The notes beneath the pieces are model-generated. The model worked only from the letters and a program-made list of their open reading frames with translations, made no database searches and was not told where the DNA came from. A program made the translations under genes and the position numbers. Positions 7,717 through 15,492 of a stretch of 36,843 bases of DNA are shown piece by piece. The DNA is taken from positions 1 to 36,843 of the forward strand of contig JAJPOQ010000095.1 of assembly GCA_021232515.1 (NCBI GenBank), in the 5' to 3' direction. How positions within the stretch are numbered: the stretch's first letter is position 1; every line of letters starts with the position of its first letter. Origin of the DNA: Lentisphaeraceae bacterium. Its GTDB lineage: Bacteria > Verrucomicrobiota > Lentisphaeria > Lentisphaerales > Lentisphaeraceae.

Positions 7717-8310
7717 ATGGCATTCGGCAATTACAATATACCAGGAGTTATTGAACAGACTTCTCATGGTGAGAAAGGTTATGACCTTTATACAAGACTT
7801 CTGAAAGACAGAATTATTTTTCTATGTTCAGACGTTAACGATGGTGTTGCATCTGCCATAGTTGCTCAGTTACTTTTCTTACAGGCTGAAGACCCGAAGA
7901 AAGATATTCAGTTCTTTATCAACAGTCCTGGCGGTTCAGTGACTGCTGGTCTTGCGATTTACGATACAATGCAGATGATCTCATGCGATGTTCAGACGAC
8001 TTGTATCGGTCAAGCAGCGAGTATGGGTGCAGTTCTTCTAGCGGCTGGTGCTGCTGGCAAGAGATTCTGCCTACCACACTCTCGTGTTATGATTCACCAG
8101 CCTTGGGGCGGTGCGCAAGGTACAGCATCTGACATAAGCATTCAGGCTGGCGAAATTAAAAGACTTAAGAAAATTTTAACTGACATCCTAGTTAAGCATA
8201 CAGGTAAAACTTTAGAGCAAATTGAGACTGACTCAGACAGAGACTTTTTCATGGACGGTGGTCAAGCTGTAGAGTACGGTATGGTTGACAAAATCATGGA
8301 ACAGAAATAA
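7717..8310 (+). CDS. clpP: ATP-dependent Clp protease proteolytic subunit
   Basis: A 197-aa ClpP serine peptidase, which forms the tetradecameric chamber served by ClpX and ClpA. The catalytic triad is Ser102 (in GQAASMGA), His127 (in MIHQPWGG) and Asp176 (in SDRDFFMD); the spacings of 25 and 49 residues equal those in E. coli ClpP. The oxyanion-region motif [12 protein letters not shown] is intact. It starts 18 bases after tig and ends 10 bases before clpX, so the three are one operon. The propeptide is short or absent: the protein begins [15 protein letters not shown], close to the usual mature start. Confidence 0.98.
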   Translation: MAFGNYNIPGVIEQTSHGEKGYDLYTRLLKDRIIFLCSDVNDGVASAIVAQLLFLQAEDPKKDIQFFINSPGGSVTAGLAIYDTMQMISCDVQTTCIGQAASMGAVLLAAGAAGKRFCLPHSRVMIHQPWGGAQGTASDISIQAGEIKRLKKILTDILVKHTGKTLEQIETDSDRDFFMDGGQAVEYGMVDKIMEQK

Positions 8311-8320
8311 GTAGAGCTAG

Positions 8321-9613
8321 ATGGCGAAGAAAAAAGACAAAGATATAATCTGTTCTTTCTGTGGAAGAACAAGAGAAGAAGCTCCTCAGATGATTTCAAG
8401 TCCAACAGGTGTATACATCTGTTTGGACTGTGTTGACATATGTCGCCGCTTGCTTAATGGAGATGACGACGAAGTTACGACTGAAGGTGGCTCAAACTTA
8501 AGTCTTAAAAATCTTCCAGATCCAGTTAGTATAAAAGAGACTTTGGATAATCATGTTATCGGACAAGATGACGTAAAGAAAGTTCTCTCTGTAGCTGTAT
8601 ACAACCACTACAAACGTTTAAGGCATAAATCGGAGAATATGAACTCTGATGTAGATATGGAGAAAAGTAACGTTCTTCTAATCGGCCCAACAGGTAGTGG
8701 TAAAACATTATTAGCAAAAACTCTTGCTAAGATCCTAGACGTTCCTTTTTGTATCTGTGACGCAACAACTTTAACTGAAGCTGGTTATGTTGGTGAAGAT
8801 GTTGAAAACATCGTTCTTCGTTTGTTGCAGGCTTCTGATTTTGATTTAGATAAAAGTCAGATGGGTATCATTTATGTAGACGAGATAGATAAGATCGCTC
8901 GTAAGACAGAAAATGTATCTATCACTAGAGACGTTTCAGGCGAAGGTGTTCAGCAGGCACTTCTTAAAATTATAGAAGGTACTGTATGTAACGTTCCGCC
9001 AAAAGGTGGTCGTAAGCATCCAAATCAAGAGTATATCCAAGTTGATACACATAACATTTTGTTTATTTGCTCAGGAGCTTTTGTTGGTCTAGATGACAAG
9101 ATCCGCAAACGTCTTGGTCGCAGAAGTATCGGCTTTGGTAGCGGTAGCAGCAGTGAAGGTGGTAAAATCTTTAGTGATGCTGAGCTAGAAAGAGTTTTAA
9201 AAGAAGTTGAGCCTGAAGACTTAGTAACTTTTGGTTTGATCCCTGAATTCATTGGTCGTTTACCAGTTATTTCAGTGTTGAATAAACTAGAAGAAGCTGA
9301 CCTTGTTCACATTCTTACTGAAGTGAAGAACTCACTTGTTAAGCAGTATACAGAATTATTCTTAATGGATAAGATCAAACTTACATTTGAACCAGAAGCA
9401 CTTCAGGCAATGGCTAAAAAAGCTATTGACAAAGGAACTGGCGCACGTGGTTTGAGATCAATTCTCGAATCTGTAATGGTTGATATAATGTATGAGCTTC
9501 CATCACGAAAAGATGTCGAAGAGTGTATCGTAACTGCAGATGTTATTACAGGTAAAGATCAGCCTAAGCTAGTTTTGAAAAAGACTCCTCGTAAGAGAAA
9601 GTCAGCTAGCTAA
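8321..9613 (+). CDS. clpX: ATP-dependent Clp protease ATP-binding subunit ClpX
   Basis: A 430-aa AAA+ unfoldase that recognises substrates such as ssrA-tagged proteins and feeds them to ClpP. The N-terminal zinc-binding domain has Cys11, Cys14, Cys34 and Cys37. Walker A is GPTGSGKT (about residues 122-129) and Walker B is [11 protein letters not shown]. The ClpP-docking IGF tripeptide occurs in RRSIGFGSG, and sensor 2 lies in [10 protein letters not shown]. Length is normal for the family. It is the last gene of the tig-clpP-clpX operon and is followed by a strong terminator shared with the convergent clpA. Confidence 0.98.
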   Translation: MAKKKDKDIICSFCGRTREEAPQMISSPTGVYICLDCVDICRRLLNGDDDEVTTEGGSNLSLKNLPDPVSIKETLDNHVIGQDDVKKVLSVAVYNHYKRLRHKSENMNSDVDMEKSNVLLIGPTGSGKTLLAKTLAKILDVPFCICDATTLTEAGYVGEDVENIVLRLLQASDFDLDKSQMGIIYVDEIDKIARKTENVSITRDVSGEGVQQALLKIIEGTVCNVPPKGGRKHPNQEYIQVDTHNILFICSGAFVGLDDKIRKRLGRRSIGFGSGSSSEGGKIFSDAELERVLKEVEPEDLVTFGLIPEFIGRLPVISVLNKLEEADLVHILTEVKNSLVKQYTELFLMDKIKLTFEPEALQAMAKKAIDKGTGARGLRSILESVMVDIMYELPSRKDVEECIVTADVITGKDQPKLVLKKTPRKRKSAS

Positions 9614-9637
9614 GAAGTCTGTTATTTATAGAATTTT

Positions 9638-9674
9638 AAAAGAGTAATTCCGTAAAGGAATTACTCTTTTTTTT
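9638..9674. terminator. Bidirectional terminator between clpX and clpA
   Basis: A perfect 14-bp stem, AAAAGAGTAATTCC (9638-9651) and GGAATTACTCTTTT (9657-9670), with loop GTAAA and T-tracts on both strands (9667-9674 on the plus strand; the complement of 9638-9641 on the minus strand). It lies between the convergent stops of clpX (9613) and clpA (9677) and should end both transcripts. Confidence 0.9.
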
Positions 9675-9676
9675 GT

Positions 9677-11944
9677 TTAGAGCTTTTCAGTTTTAAGGAC
9701 AAGTTTGCCTTTGGCTGCATCGATGATGACGATTGCGCCTTCTTTTATGTCGTCTTCTAGAAGCTTATCAACAAGCTTTTCTTTTATCTCTTTATTGATA
9801 AGACGGGCCATAGGTCTTGCACCAAACTTTTCATCAAAACCATTTTTCGCTAACCAAGATTTCGCTTTCGGCATAAGCTTAAGGATAATCTTCTTCTTAA
9901 GAAGTTTGGTCTTAAGTTGGTCAACGAACTTCTCAGCAACATTTTCCATGAGCTTTTGAGTCAGTGGTTTAAAGTGAATGATAGAGTCAATTCTGTTTCT
10001 AAACTCAGGCGTGAAGTGACGCTCAAGAGCTTTATTGCTAGCATCTGACTGAGGAGAAGAGTCAAAGCCTATAGAATTAGCCGACATCTCTCTTGCACCA
10101 ACATTCGAAGTCATGACTAGTATGACATTTCTAAAGTCAGCTTTGCGGCCGTTATTATCAGTAAGCGTACCGTGGTCCATAACTTGGAGCAGGATGTTAT
10201 AGATCTCAGCATGAGCTTTCTCTATTTCATCTAAAAGAACAAGTGAGTAAGGGTGCTTATTGACGGCATCTGTTAAAAGGCCACCTTGATCAAAACCAAC
10301 ATATCCTGGAGGTGCACCAATCAGACGCGATACAGTATGTTTCTCACTGTATTCACTCATATCATAACGGAGGAATTCGATATCGAGAGTATTTGCTAAC
10401 TGTTTAGAAAGTTCAGTTTTACCAACACCAGTAGGTCCAGTAAATAAGAAGCAGCCAACAGGTTTATCTTCATCTCTCAAACCAGAGCGTGACATCTTTA
10501 TTGCTTTGGCCATAGCTTCAACAGCTTCATCCTGGCCGAACACGACCTTTTTAAGGTCATCTGCAAGAGATAAGAGTTTATCTCTATCTGTTGAACTTAC
10601 TTTCGCTGGAGGAATCATCGCCATCTCAGCAATAGTATTTTCTACATCGCGAACGGTTATGCTTTTCTTTTGTTTAGATGCAGGAACTAAGGTTCTAGCT
10701 GCACCGGCTTCGTCGAGTACATCAATAGCTTTGTCAGGCAAGAAGCGGTCATTCATATAACGAGAAGAAAGTTCAGCAGCGGCTTTCAATGATGAGATAG
10801 GGAAAGAGACGTCGTGGTGACTTTCATAGTATGACTTTATACCTTTAAGGATAGAAACCGTTTCAGAGACAGACGGTTCTTTGATGTCTATTTTATGAAA
10901 GCGACGAGCCAAAGCCCTATCTTTTAAGATGTAGTTTTTAAATTCATTATAGGTAGTGGAACCAATACACTTTATTTCGCCACTACTTAAAGCAGGCTTC
11001 AGTAGGTTAGATGCATCCATTGAACCACCACTTGTAGCACCTGCACCAACAATCATATGTATTTCATCAATAAATAAGATGGCGTTTTCTTTTTCTTTAA
11101 GACCATTAACAACAGCCTTAAGTCTTTCTTCGAAATCACCGCGAAACTTTGTACCAGCGACTAGTGCACCTAAATCGAGAGCAAGTATTTCTGCATTCTT
11201 TAAATTCTCAGGTACATTTCCTTCAACAATTTGAAGAGCAAGGCCTTCAATAACAGCTGTTTTACCAACACCTGGTTCACCAACGAGGACAGGATTGTTT
11301 TTTCTGCGTCGACAAAGAGTTTGAACAATTCGTTTAAGTTCATTTTTACGACCGACAATGCGATCAATACTACCAGATGAAGCTTTCTCGGTAAGGTTAA
11401 CAGTGTATTTAGTTAATATCTCACCAGCTTTGCGGCCACGTGGTTCATCTTCAAAATCACCATCACCAAAATCTTCAGGATCAATTATATCGTCATCTTC
11501 AAGTAAGTCTTCATCTGAACCTAAGCCGTGAGAAATATAACTTACGACTTCAAAGCGTGTGATCTCTTGTTGAAGTAGGTAATAAACGGCATGAGACTCT
11601 TCTTCTGAGAACATAGCAACAAGTATATTTACACCACTGATAGATTCTCTTTCAGAACTGATGACATGGTTAGCTGCACGCTGAATAACACGTTGAACAG
11701 CGAGTGACTCTTCAGGAAGGTAGTCACTTTCACCTGGAATAGTTTCTACTTCACCTTCGAAGAACTCAACTAAGTTTTCTTTGAGTTGTTCTACGTCACC
11801 ACCGCAAGCTTCTAGAACTTCACGAGTGTCAGGATCATGTAGTAGAGCATATAAAACATGTTCAAGAAGGACATATTCATGTCTGTGTTGTTGGGCAGTT
11901 TTAAAAGCCAACATAAATGTTATTTGAAATTCTTTACTGTACAT
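9677..11944 (-). CDS. clpA: ATP-dependent Clp protease ATP-binding subunit ClpA
   Basis: A 755-aa two-ring AAA+ unfoldase that partners ClpP and takes N-degron substrates from ClpS. The order is a double ClpN repeat domain (residues about 1-140), an acidic linker (LLEDDDIIDPEDFGDGDFED, about 146-165), D1 with Walker A GEPGVGKTA and Walker B ILFIDEIHMI, and D2 with Walker A GPTGVGKTE and Walker B LVLLDEIEKAH. The ClpP-binding loop is IGF (in NSIGFDSS). There is no long M-domain, which separates it from ClpB. It lies 9 bases after clpS in the same minus-strand operon. Confidence 0.96.
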   Translation of the reverse strand: MYSKEFQITFMLAFKTAQQHRHEYVLLEHVLYALLHDPDTREVLEACGGDVEQLKENLVEFFEGEVETIPGESDYLPEESLAVQRVIQRAANHVISSERESISGVNILVAMFSEEESHAVYYLLQQEITRFEVVSYISHGLGSDEDLLEDDDIIDPEDFGDGDFEDEPRGRKAGEILTKYTVNLTEKASSGSIDRIVGRKNELKRIVQTLCRRRKNNPVLVGEPGVGKTAVIEGLALQIVEGNVPENLKNAEILALDLGALVAGTKFRGDFEERLKAVVNGLKEKENAILFIDEIHMIVGAGATSGGSMDASNLLKPALSSGEIKCIGSTTYNEFKNYILKDRALARRFHKIDIKEPSVSETVSILKGIKSYYESHHDVSFPISSLKAAAELSSRYMNDRFLPDKAIDVLDEAGAARTLVPASKQKKSITVRDVENTIAEMAMIPPAKVSSTDRDKLLSLADDLKKVVFGQDEAVEAMAKAIKMSRSGLRDEDKPVGCFLFTGPTGVGKTELSKQLANTLDIEFLRYDMSEYSEKHTVSRLIGAPPGYVGFDQGGLLTDAVNKHPYSLVLLDEIEKAHAEIYNILLQVMDHGTLTDNNGRKADFRNVILVMTSNVGAREMSANSIGFDSSPQSDASNKALERHFTPEFRNRIDSIIHFKPLTQKLMENVAEKFVDQLKTKLLKKKIILKLMPKAKSWLAKNGFDEKFGARPMARLINKEIKEKLVDKLLEDDIKEGAIVIIDAAKGKLVLKTEKL

Positions 11945-11953
11945 TCTCTACCT

Positions 11954-12268
11954 TTATTCAGGTTCCATTGTGCATAAGAGAGGGTGCCCCTCTTTTCTTG
12001 CAGCATTCATAACTTTTGTAACTTTAGCTTCAGCTACTGAAAATGGGAAAGCTCCACAAAGACCAACACCTTTAGTGTGAACTGTAAGCATGATGTAAGT
12101 TGCTTCATCATGATTCTTGTGAAAAAAATCCTTGAGTACCATCACGACAAACTCCATGGGGGTGTAGTCGTCATTATGTAAGAGTACCTTGTACAACTTC
12201 GGGCGTTTTGTTTCTGGTTTTGTTAAAGTTGCCAGATCGCCATCATTATCTAATTCTCTAGGACACAT
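11954..12268 (-). CDS. clpS: Clp protease adaptor ClpS
   Basis: A 104-aa N-end-rule adaptor that delivers proteins with bulky N-terminal residues to ClpA. The family core is present: KVLLHNDDYTPMEFVVMVL (with the binding-pocket Asn-Asp pair), then a His in LTVHTKGVGLCG and the C-terminal segment PLLCTMEPE. A disordered N-terminal extension of about 25 residues precedes it, as is normal. It directly precedes clpA (9-base gap), the usual clpSA order. Confidence 0.96.
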   Translation of the reverse strand: MCPRELDNDGDLATLTKPETKRPKLYKVLLHNDDYTPMEFVVMVLKDFFHKNHDEATYIMLTVHTKGVGLCGAFPFSVAEAKVTKVMNAARKEGHPLLCTMEPE

Positions 12269-12300
12269 ATTTCACTTCTATCGAAATTATGGTTAGATGG

Positions 12301-12361
12301 ATCAATTAATTAGACTTAAAAAATGTAAGTAATTGATGTGTATATTCAATTTATATATTAT
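12301..12361 (+). promoter_or_regulatory. Promoter of the small lipoprotein gene, with inverted repeat
   Basis: TTGATG (12333-12338), a 17-base spacer and TATTAT (12356-12361) form a good promoter 33 bases before the probable TTG start. An 8-bp inverted repeat, ATCAATTA (12301-12308) and TAATTGAT (12330-12337), overlaps the -35 and lies in the shared clpS/lipoprotein upstream region. It may be an operator, but the sequence is AT-rich and chance is possible. Confidence 0.4.
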
Positions 12362-12393
12362 ACAGAGTAATTGTGAAAAATGGAGTGTTTCAG

Positions 12394-12825
12394 TTGAAAA
12401 TGAGTAAGATATTTTTTCTAGCAGTTTTGGCGGTGTTGACCGCATCTTGTATGCAGCATGAAACTGGGCATGATAACGAAACTGATCAGCTCTCTCAAAA
12501 GCATCCTCAAAAAACAGTTAAAGCTGGTCCTCCAGCTCATGCACCGGTTCATGGATATAGGAAAAAACATACATATAAATATTATCCTGAGTGTAGAGTT
12601 TATCATTCTAAAGAACAGAATGCATACTTTTGGTTCAAGAATGGAAAGTGGGAGGTTGGTGTAACTTTACCAAGCAGTATTAGCATTTATGGACACTCAT
12701 CAGTTTCAGTCGAATTAGAGTCAGATAAGCCTTATTTACATCATGGAACAGTAGAAAAAGAACATCCAGGAAAAGGGAAAGCAAAAGGGAAGTATAAAAA
12801 CAAAAATAAGGGTAAATACAAGTAA
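12394..12825 (+). CDS. Small lipoprotein with Lys/Gly-rich tail
   Basis: A predicted outer- or inner-membrane lipoprotein. I take TTG at 12394 as the start because GGAG (12382-12385) is 8 bases upstream and the product then begins with a compact signal peptide, MKMSKIFFLAVLAV, and lipobox LTASC. The frame itself is open from a GTG at 12373. The mature protein has a His-rich low-complexity segment, then a conserved-looking core (YYPECRVYHS, YFWFKNGKWEVGVTLPSSI, then VSVELESDKPYLHH), then a Lys/Gly-rich tail. Similar short YYPxxxVYxxxxxxxYFxxxxGxW proteins occur in several phyla without known function; this is recall, not a search result. It is probably surface or envelope associated. Confidence 0.7.
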   Translation: MKMSKIFFLAVLAVLTASCMQHETGHDNETDQLSQKHPQKTVKAGPPAHAPVHGYRKKHTYKYYPECRVYHSKEQNAYFWFKNGKWEVGVTLPSSISIYGHSSVSVELESDKPYLHHGTVEKEHPGKGKAKGKYKNKNKGKYK

Positions 12826-12863
12826 TCTATTTTCGAATATTAGGGTATATTTAAGTATGGAAC

Positions 12864-12890
12864 TAGCTAAAAGATAATATTTATTAGCTA
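12864..12890. repeat. Inverted repeat upstream of recA
   Basis: TAGCTAA (12864-12870) and TTAGCTA (12884-12890), spaced by 13 AT-rich bases and followed by CTTTTAG. It may be a weak terminator for the lipoprotein gene or an operator arm upstream of the recA promoter. Confidence 0.35.
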
Positions 12891-12897
12891 CTTTTAG

Positions 12898-12925
12898 TTG
12901 CATCTAATAGATATTAGCCTATAAT
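12898..12925 (+). promoter_or_regulatory. recA promoter with palindrome in the spacer
   Basis: TTGCAT (12898-12903), a 16-base spacer and a perfect TATAAT (12920-12925), 37 bases before the recA start. The spacer is largely filled by the palindrome CTAATA-GA-TATTAG (12904-12917), which is where an SOS repressor would block RNA polymerase. It does not match the E. coli (CTG-N10-CAG) or Gram-positive (GAAC-N4-GTTC) LexA sites. Confidence 0.6.
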
Positions 12926-12962
12926 GTTAGAGTAAATTAAAATTTAAAAGCAGGTGGCTTCA

Positions 12963-14015
12963 ATGGGAAAGGCAGCATCAAGTGATCCTTCTTCTGCAGA
13001 AAGAAAGAAGAATTTAGATCAAGCAATTAGCCAAATTAAAAAGCAGTATGGCATGGGTGCCATCATGAAATTTGGTGAAAAGGCAGATTCAAATGTGTCA
13101 ACTATATCTACTGGTGCATTGTCGTTAGATATGGCATTAGGACTTGGTGGTGTTCCAAGAGGTCGTATCCTAGAAATATATGGTCCAGAATCATCTGGTA
13201 AAACTACTGTTTGTCAGCACATCATTGCAAATGCTCAGAAAGCAGGCGGACTTTGTGCTTTCATCGATACAGAACATGCACTCGACCCACAATATGCTCG
13301 TCTAATTGGTGTAAACGTTCAAGATTTACTTATCTCTCAGCCAGATTGTGGTGAAGATGCTATGAGTATCGCAGAAACTCTTGTTTCTAGTAACTCTATC
13401 GACGTGCTCGTTATCGACTCTGTTGCAGCACTTGTACCGCGAGCAGAGATCGAAGGTAACATGGGTGACTCACATGTCGGTCTTCAGGCACGTCTTATGT
13501 CTCAAGCACTAAGAAAGCTTACTGCAGTTATCAGTAAATCTAGAACTTGCGTCATCTTTACGAATCAGCTTCGAGAAAAAATCGGTGTTATGTACGGTAA
13601 TCCAGAAGTAACAACTGGTGGTAAAGCGCTAAAATTCTATGCTTCTATTAGATTAGAAATAAGAAGAGCAGCAGGCATACAAAGTTCATCAGGTGATGTT
13701 CTTGGTAATAGAGTAAAAGTTAAAGTTGTTAAGAATAAACTAGCACCACCATTCAGAGTTGCTGAATTCGACATCATGTTCAACGAAGGTATTTCTAGAG
13801 CAGGATCTATTTTAGATGTAGCAACAGATCTAGGTGTAGTTAGCAAAAGAGGTTCATGGTACTCATTTGAAGACAAGCAACTCGGCCAAGGTCGTGAGCA
13901 GTCTAAGGAAGTTATCAAGAATGATGAAGCTTTAGAGCTTAAGATTTTAGCGAAGATTAAAGAGAAAACGGCTCCAGAAACAGACGAAAAAGATGATGTT
14001 TCAGTCGACGAGTAG
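12963..14015 (+). CDS. recA: Recombinase RecA
   Basis: About 350 aa. RecA polymerises on single-stranded DNA, catalyses strand exchange and triggers LexA self-cleavage. Walker A is GPESSGKT, Walker B lies in [14 protein letters not shown], and the L2 region [17 protein letters not shown] and the DNA-binding segment [14 protein letters not shown] are intact. The C-terminus is acidic, as usual. The frame is open from GTG 12954, but AGGTGG (12952-12957) lies 5 bases before ATG 12963, so I prefer the latter, giving [11 protein letters not shown]. It is monocistronic from its own promoter. Confidence 0.97.
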   Translation: MGKAASSDPSSAERKKNLDQAISQIKKQYGMGAIMKFGEKADSNVSTISTGALSLDMALGLGGVPRGRILEIYGPESSGKTTVCQHIIANAQKAGGLCAFIDTEHALDPQYARLIGVNVQDLLISQPDCGEDAMSIAETLVSSNSIDVLVIDSVAALVPRAEIEGNMGDSHVGLQARLMSQALRKLTAVISKSRTCVIFTNQLREKIGVMYGNPEVTTGGKALKFYASIRLEIRRAAGIQSSSGDVLGNRVKVKVVKNKLAPPFRVAEFDIMFNEGISRAGSILDVATDLGVVSKRGSWYSFEDKQLGQGREQSKEVIKNDEALELKILAKIKEKTAPETDEKDDVSVDE

Positions 14016-14017
14016 AT

Positions 14018-14050
14018 AAAAAAATAGCGGTCATGCAAGCATGACCGCTA
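14018..14050 (-). terminator. Terminator for the minus-strand VOC/membrane-protein operon
   Basis: A 26-base palindrome, TAGCGGTCATGC-AA-GCATGACCGCTA (14025-14050), bordered on the left by seven A residues, which read as a T-tract on the minus strand. It is thus a strong terminator for transcripts arriving from the right. In the recA direction there is a hairpin but no T-tract. Confidence 0.75.
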
Positions 14051-14076
14051 CAGACCATACACTGGCCTGCGAAGAG

Positions 14077-14114
14077 AGTGGCAAAGAATGTTCATGAACA
14101 TGTCTTCTACCACT
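14077..14114. other. Long imperfect hairpin downstream of recA
   Basis: AGTGG, AAGA and ATGTTC (from 14077) pair with GAACAT, TCTT and CCACT (to 14114), giving about 15 pairs with two small internal loops. The apex is the perfect palindrome ATGTTCATGAACAT (14088-14101). A second hairpin, TGTAAGA / TCTTACA (14126-14147), follows. Together with the palindrome at 14025 they fill the 134-base gap. No known RNA family is recognised. Confidence 0.45.
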
Positions 14115-14149
14115 TTAAACTGACCTGTAAGAGAATCCTGTCTTACAAA

Positions 14150-14770
14150 TTATAAAAAATCACTAAAATATTTTTTTATACGTAAACCCGCATCATCAAA
14201 ACTGAATCCGAAATCTATATTTGTAGGAAATGTAATTGCAGGTTCAGACCATTTATAATGTTGATGAATTCCAAGTAAAAAATTTGAACTGACAAATTGC
14301 ACCCAAGGGTGATCTTTAGCTTTATCCGTATTAACAGTAAAGTCTAAATTCGACCAAAAGTTTATAGAATCTGTGAGAGTTGAACAAGAAGGGATTGAGA
14401 ATTCTGGAGTTAAACTTGAATTAGGAAGTTCTTTAGGAAGATCAGCCATTTCAGCTATGATAGCTTTGACACCACCAGGTTCATAAAAAGATGATTCAAA
14501 ATTATTACCATCATCTTCAGCAGTAAAATCACAAAATATACCAAGATCATCCAACTTGTTTAACTGACGTTGAGAATCTGCCACATACTTAACAATTGAG
14601 GCATACTGATCTTCCGATTCACACACTTCAAATAAAAAGCCTTGTATGAAAAACCATGCAGAGTGCTTTTTGGCTGAATTGAATACAGTACCAAATTTTT
14701 CAGCAATTTCGGCAGCTTTTTTTATGTTACTCGTAGGTATCCGGATAAAGTATTTTTCAGATATATTCAT
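14150..14770 (-). CDS. VOC / glyoxalase-like fold protein
   Basis: A 206-aa cytoplasmic protein that looks like two glyoxalase-fold (vicinal oxygen chelate) modules, about residues 1-100 and 112-200. The second has the typical run SINFWSNLDF, then WVQFVSSNFLLGIHQ and ITFPTNIDFGF. VOC proteins cover lyases, dioxygenases and antibiotic-binding proteins. The usual metal ligands are not clearly placed: one possible His occurs in GIHQ, and others are uncertain. No enzymatic call is justified. It lies 35 bases after the ferric-reductase-like gene and probably shares its transcript. Confidence 0.55.
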   Translation of the reverse strand: MNISEKYFIRIPTSNIKKAAEIAEKFGTVFNSAKKHSAWFFIQGFLFEVCESEDQYASIVKYVADSQRQLNKLDDLGIFCDFTAEDDGNNFESSFYEPGGVKAIIAEMADLPKELPNSSLTPEFSIPSCSTLTDSINFWSNLDFTVNTDKAKDHPWVQFVSSNFLLGIHQHYKWSEPAITFPTNIDFGFSFDDAGLRIKKYFSDFL

Positions 14771-14805
14771 ATCAAGAAGGTAGCTTTCGCATGGAGAGCA
14801 ACAAG

Positions 14806-15411
14806 TTATTTACTTAGGGACTTAACAACTTTTTTGCTAAGTGTGTAAAAACAGAAAATGGCGGCGACAAGACTTACAGGTGGTAAAAGTGCTGGCCAAT
14901 GAGAAACATTTAACCAACCCTTACATCCCATAAAAACTAGATGAGCTAGTGCGGCCGTTAGCGCCAGAGTTACATAGTGATTTATAGTTTTAAGTTTTAC
15001 GACAGCTGAATCATAGAGGGCTGGGAAAGAGTAGAATGCAGCAAAGAGCAGAAAGGCTAAAGTGAGTACACCAAAAAGTAGGCTAAGCTCGTGAAGTAGA
15101 GTTAGGCTGTTATCAGCTCGAAAGAATTTTGAATAATATGTGGGATTCAAAAGAGCAGCGCTGATTATCGAGTGCAGAAAACCAAGGAAAGCACCAAGTA
15201 AGCCAAGCTGTTTTCTGGGTTTATCACTTCTCCATAAAACAGAGATACAAATAAGAATAACTGATGCAAGTGATGTTGCTTTATTGGTTATCCATAGCGG
15301 TATACGACTAGCAGGAACTTCTTTAAAGATAAAGTATCGTATAAAGGCATACGCAAATGAAAGTATAAGTGTTGCAAAAAAATATTTTTTAGCAATGCTT
15401 CTTTCATTCAT
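14806..15411 (-). CDS. Ferric-reductase-like transmembrane protein (haem b candidate)
   Basis: A 201-aa integral membrane protein with about six hydrophobic segments (around residues 10-29, 43-59, 68-89, 104-129, 143-162 and 172-190). The pattern RKQLGLLGAFLGFLHSII and the later NHYVTLALTAALAHLVF resembles the ferric reductase-like transmembrane domain (YedZ/MsrQ-like), in which His on helices ligate b haem; candidate ligands are His80, His145 and His157. No flavin or NAD domain is attached, so it would need a partner for electron delivery. The partner and substrate are unknown. It is divergent from pepN. Confidence 0.6.
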   Translation of the reverse strand: MNERSIAKKYFFATLILSFAYAFIRYFIFKEVPASRIPLWITNKATSLASVILICISVLWRSDKPRKQLGLLGAFLGFLHSIISAALLNPTYYSKFFRADNSLTLLHELSLLFGVLTLAFLLFAAFYSFPALYDSAVVKLKTINHYVTLALTAALAHLVFMGCKGWLNVSHWPALLPPVSLVAAIFCFYTLSKKVVKSLSK

Positions 15412-15417
15412 TGAATG

Positions 15418-15455
15418 TATAATCCTTTAAGTTTTGTGCGGTAATTTTGTTACCG
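15418..15455 (+). promoter_or_regulatory. pepN upstream -10 element and hairpin
   Basis: A TATAAT (15418-15423) lies about 70 bases before pepN but has no good -35. Downstream is a perfect inverted repeat, CGGTAA-TTTTG-TTACCG (15439-15455), which could be a leader hairpin or an operator in the divergent pepN / membrane-protein region. Confidence 0.35.
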
Positions 15456-15492
15456 AATTAATTTTACGACTAAAAATGTAAGTGGATTTCAA

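Noticed and set aside
12954..12962. GTG start for recA at 12954
   Set aside because: The GTG is part of the AGGTGG ribosome-binding site for ATG 12963.
14088..14101. ATGTTCATGAACAT as a LexA-type box (TGTTC...GAACA)
   Set aside because: The half-sites are separated by 2 bases, not the spacing of known boxes, and it lies downstream of recA as the tip of a longer hairpin.
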